64,000 nt of DNA, taken from contig NZ_JAEMHL010000001.1 in assembly GCF_016458305.1 (NCBI RefSeq), forward strand, positions 372,001 to 436,000. Reading direction: 5' to 3'. Of the stretch, positions 61,813 to 64,000 are shown in pieces (positions within the stretch are counted from its first letter, which is position 1; the number at the start of each line of letters is the position of its first letter). The notes under the pieces are model-generated. The model was not told the origin of the DNA, did no database searches, and was given only the letters and a program-made list of their open reading frames with translations. The position numbers were made by a program, and so were the translations under genes. The DNA is from Geomonas anaerohicana. GTDB taxonomy: Bacteria > Desulfobacterota > Desulfuromonadia > Geobacterales > Geobacteraceae.

Positions 61813-62418
61813 ATGAAAACTCTGACTTTCCTGGCGACTGCCTTGCTGCTTGTCCTAGCCATGGCAGGTTCTTTGCCGGCCGCGCAGTTGCAGAAGGCGA
61901 CTTTTGCCGGCGGCTGCTTCTGGTGCATGGAGCATCCCTTCGACGAACTGCCGGGGGTGGTGTCGGTGACGTCGGGCTATACCGGCGGCCACGTGAAGAA
62001 CCCGACCTACGAGCAGGTCTCCGCGGGAGGCACCGGCCATGCTGAATCGGTGCAGGTCCTGTACGACCCGACCAAGATCAGTTACGACATGCTGCTCAAC
62101 CGTTACTGGCACAACATCGACCCCACGGTAAAGGATCGCCAGTTCTGCGACGTCGGGCATCAGTACCGGAGCGCGATCTTCTATCATAACGAAGAGCAGC
62201 ACCGCCTGGCCCTGCAGTCAAAGCAGACTCTCGAGAAGAGCAGACAGTTGAAGGCGCCCATTCAGACTGAAATCGTTGCGGCGACCGAATTCTACCCGGC
62301 GGAAGAATATCACCAGCACTATTACAAGAAGAACCCGCTGCGGTATTCTTACTACCGCCTGAGCTGCGGCCGGGATCACAGGCTGAAGGAACTCTGGGGC
62401 GACCAGGCAGGGAAGTGA
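61813..62418 (+). CDS. msrA: Exported peptide-methionine (S)-S-oxide reductase
   Basis: 201 aa. Signal peptide of about 23 residues, then the MsrA domain with catalytic C35 in GGCFWCMEHPF, SGYTGGHVKNPTYEQV, GTGHAESVQV and QYRSAIFYHN. It repairs the S-sulfoxide form. The SD is GGGGAGG. Together with msrB it forms an exported methionine-repair pair, which suggests defence of periplasmic proteins against oxidants. Confidence 0.94.
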   Translation: MKTLTFLATALLLVLAMAGSLPAAQLQKATFAGGCFWCMEHPFDELPGVVSVTSGYTGGHVKNPTYEQVSAGGTGHAESVQVLYDPTKISYDMLLNRYWHNIDPTVKDRQFCDVGHQYRSAIFYHNEEQHRLALQSKQTLEKSRQLKAPIQTEIVAATEFYPAEEYHQHYYKKNPLRYSYYRLSCGRDHRLKELWGDQAGK

Positions 62419-62427
62419 TAGAGGACC

Positions 62428-62520
62428 TGAAAATTCCCCCTTGTCAAAGGGGGATTTAGGGGGGGGTGCTTTTTGTTTGAAGCGGCAAATCCCCCCCGGC
62501 CCCCCTTTGACAAGGGGGGA
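62428..62520. repeat. Inverted copies of the AAATTCCCCC...AAAGGGGG family
   Basis: Two units around 62430-62468 and 62487-62520, one opening TTCCCCCTTGTCAAAGGGGG and one reading CCCCCCTTTGACAAGGGGGG. The family also occurs at 43167. The units lie between msrA and the polX gene. Confidence 0.8.
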
Positions 62521-62599
62521 GCCGTTTGCGGCAGGTTTAAGTTGAACATTGAACGTCGAACCTAGAACGTAGAACTCGCCGTTGGCCTCGGGGGATGCC

Positions 62600-64000
62600 A
62601 TGAAGAACCGAGAGATAGCCAGGATGTTCGATGAGATAGCAGACATCATGGAAATCCGGCAGGACAACGTCTTCAAGATCAGGGCCTACCGGCGGGCGGC
62701 GCTCAACCTGGAAGGGCTGAACCGGGACCTGGCTCAGATGTCGCACAAGGAACTCCTGGAGATCCCGGGGATAGGCGCGGACTTGGCCGCGCGCATCGAG
62801 GAGTACCTGCAGACCGGTACCACCGCCCACTACGACCAGCTCAAAAAGGAGGTCCCCGCCGGCGTCTTCACCCTGCTGGCGGTGCCCGACCTGGGGCCGA
62901 AGACGGCGAAGGCAATCTACGAGGCGCTGCAGATCACGAGCCTCGAGGAGCTGGAGCAGGCCGCGCGGGAACACCGCCTGAGCGGCATCAAGGGGATCAA
63001 GGAGAAGACCGAGGAGAATATCCTGAAGGGGATCCAGGCCGTCAAGCGCGGGCGCGAGCGGCAGCCGCTGGGACGGATGCTGCCGGCGGCGGAGGAACTG
63101 GTGGCGGCACTTAAACAGATGGCGCCCCTGGAGCGGATCGAGGTGGCGGGAAGCATCAGGCGCCGGCGCGACAGCATCAAGGATATCGACATCGTGGCGA
63201 CGTCCCCCGATCCGGCGAGTGTCATGGAGGCCTTCCTGAACCTGACCCAGGTGCACGACGTGATCATGCGCGGCCCGACCAGGGCCAGCGTCACCATCCG
63301 CGAAGGGGTGCAGGTGGACCTGCGCGTGGTCGAGCCGGCTTCCTACGGCGCCGCGCTGGCCTACCTCACCGGCAGCCAGGCCCACAACGTTCGGCTGCGG
63401 GAAATGGCGCAGAAGCGGGGGCTGAAGATCAACGAGTACGGCATCTTCCGCGAGGAGGACAACGTCCGCCTGGGTGGTGAGAACGAGGAGGATGTCTACC
63501 GCCTGCTCGACCTTCCCTTCGTGCCGCCGGTCCTGCGCGAAGACCGCGGCGAGATCGAGGCGGCGCAGGCGGGGAAACTGCCGCAGTTGGTGACCAGGGA
63601 GCAGATCCTGGGGGACCTGCATGTGCATTCCCGCTGGAGCGACGGTGCCCACGGCATCGCCGAACTGGTGGAGGCGGCGCGCTTGCAGGGCCTTTCCTAC
63701 CTTGCCGTGACCGACCATTCCCAGGGGCTCGGTGTGGCGCGCGGCCTGACGGTAGAGCGGCTCAAAGAGCAGCAGGCGGAGATCCGCGAGGTGAACCGCG
63801 AGCAGGAAGGGTTCCGGGTGCTGCACGGGACCGAGATGGACATCCGCGGCGACGGCACGCTGGATTTTCCGGACGACGTGCTCAAGGATCTCGACGTGGT
63901 GGTGGCATCGATCCACTCCGGCTTCAACAACTCCAAGGAAGTGATGACCGCGCGTATCGTGGCGGCGATGAGAAACCCGTACGTGCACATCATTGCCCAT
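62600..64000 (+). CDS. polX: PolX-type DNA polymerase/3'-5' exonuclease, 3'-truncated by the window
   Basis: 467 residues visible and no stop before the window end, so the gene continues beyond base 64000. Residues about 1-150 include helix-hairpin-helix motifs (LLEIPGIGADLAARIEEYL, VPDLGPKTAKAIYE) and 180-330 the polymerase beta-like palm with the metal-binding DIDIV and VDLRVV. From about 335 a PHP phosphoesterase domain begins (GDLHVHSRWSDGAHG, TDHSQGLGVARGL, GTEMDI). Full PolX is about 570 aa, so roughly 100 residues are missing. The ATG follows a GGGGGAT. The role is gap-filling DNA repair. Confidence 0.92.
   Translation, partial: MKNREIARMFDEIADIMEIRQDNVFKIRAYRRAALNLEGLNRDLAQMSHKELLEIPGIGADLAARIEEYLQTGTTAHYDQLKKEVPAGVFTLLAVPDLGPKTAKAIYEALQITSLEELEQAAREHRLSGIKGIKEKTEENILKGIQAVKRGRERQPLGRMLPAAEELVAALKQMAPLERIEVAGSIRRRRDSIKDIDIVATSPDPASVMEAFLNLTQVHDVIMRGPTRASVTIREGVQVDLRVVEPASYGAALAYLTGSQAHNVRLREMAQKRGLKINEYGIFREEDNVRLGGENEEDVYRLLDLPFVPPVLREDRGEIEAAQAGKLPQLVTREQILGDLHVHSRWSDGAHGIAELVEAARLQGLSYLAVTDHSQGLGVARGLTVERLKEQQAEIREVNREQEGFRVLHGTEMDIRGDGTLDFPDDVLKDLDVVVASIHSGFNNSKEVMTARIVAAMRNPYVHIIAH

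Noticed and set aside
62537..64000. Long minus-strand open frame (about 487 codons) opposite the polymerase gene
   Set aside because: The plus strand encodes an intact PolX protein with HhH, palm and PHP motifs. The minus frame has no family motif and is a high-GC antisense shadow.

Overview
The window is 64 kb of GC-rich chromosome, about 60% by eye, dense in genes. Its content points to a Geobacterales bacterium (Deltaproteobacteria/Desulfobacterota) of the Geobacter, Geomonas or Citrifermentans type. The reasons are a futalosine-route menaquinone cluster, a class I cyclic-dinucleotide (GEMM) riboswitch, a c-type cytochrome lipoprotein, DUF507 genes, a CIRCE-groESL operon, a prkA-yeaH-spoVR cluster and many short dispersed palindromes. 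The genus is inferred from gene content, not from a database search. No phage, transposase, integrase or CRISPR array is visible.

Layout. 1-5.6 kb: a quinol-dependent nitric oxide reductase cut by the window edge, a LysE-type exporter and a secreted HAF/carboxypeptidase-regulatory repeat protein. 5.6-9.9 kb: a very large CheB-CheR-PAS-histidine kinase-receiver hybrid and a tRNA-Pro. 10-23.2 kb: a minus-strand locus of five exported proteins (165, 489, 420, 2218 and 868 aa) rich in DUF11-like domains. The 2218-aa member also has an OmpA peptidoglycan-binding domain and a long beta-rich C-terminus. A c-di-GMP-I riboswitch with an intrinsic terminator precedes the first gene. 23.5-24.3 kb: a monoheme cytochrome lipoprotein.

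24.7-31 kb: menaquinone genes mqnL, mqnP, mqnM, mqnE and mqnC, then hisC from its own promoter. 31-35.3 kb: RNase D, a DUF72 protein, a small membrane coiled-coil protein, and the rRNA and L11 methyltransferases RsmE and PrmA. 35.5-40 kb: a PpsR-type regulatory kinase/phosphorylase, an orphan OmpR-type regulator, a DegP-type protease, RNase Z and a newly read 6S RNA gene. 40.2-43 kb: two DUF507 genes and groES-groEL under CIRCE control.

43.4-47.2 kb: a HEAT-repeat protein and an HD-GYP protein that appear to share an N-terminal domain, then a convergent lipoprotein gene. 47.5-55.2 kb: a PrkA-type kinase, YeaH, SpoVR and a second, divergent PrkA-type kinase. 55.2-64 kb: a chemoreceptor, a 4Fe-4S protein, sucCD, two small exported proteins, exported MsrB and MsrA, and a PolX-type DNA polymerase running off the window.

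How the parts fit. c-di-GMP is a theme: the riboswitch reads it and the HD-GYP protein may degrade it. The best candidate for an undescribed system is the riboswitch-controlled surface-protein locus at 10-23.2 kb. Its leader carries a copy of the terminator's 5' arm, which suggests that bound ligand favours read-through (an ON switch). Redox and stress functions (NO reductase, menaquinone, cytochrome, exported Msr enzymes, DegP, GroESL, PrkA/SpoVR) fit an anaerobic respirer that meets oxidative and nitrosative stress.
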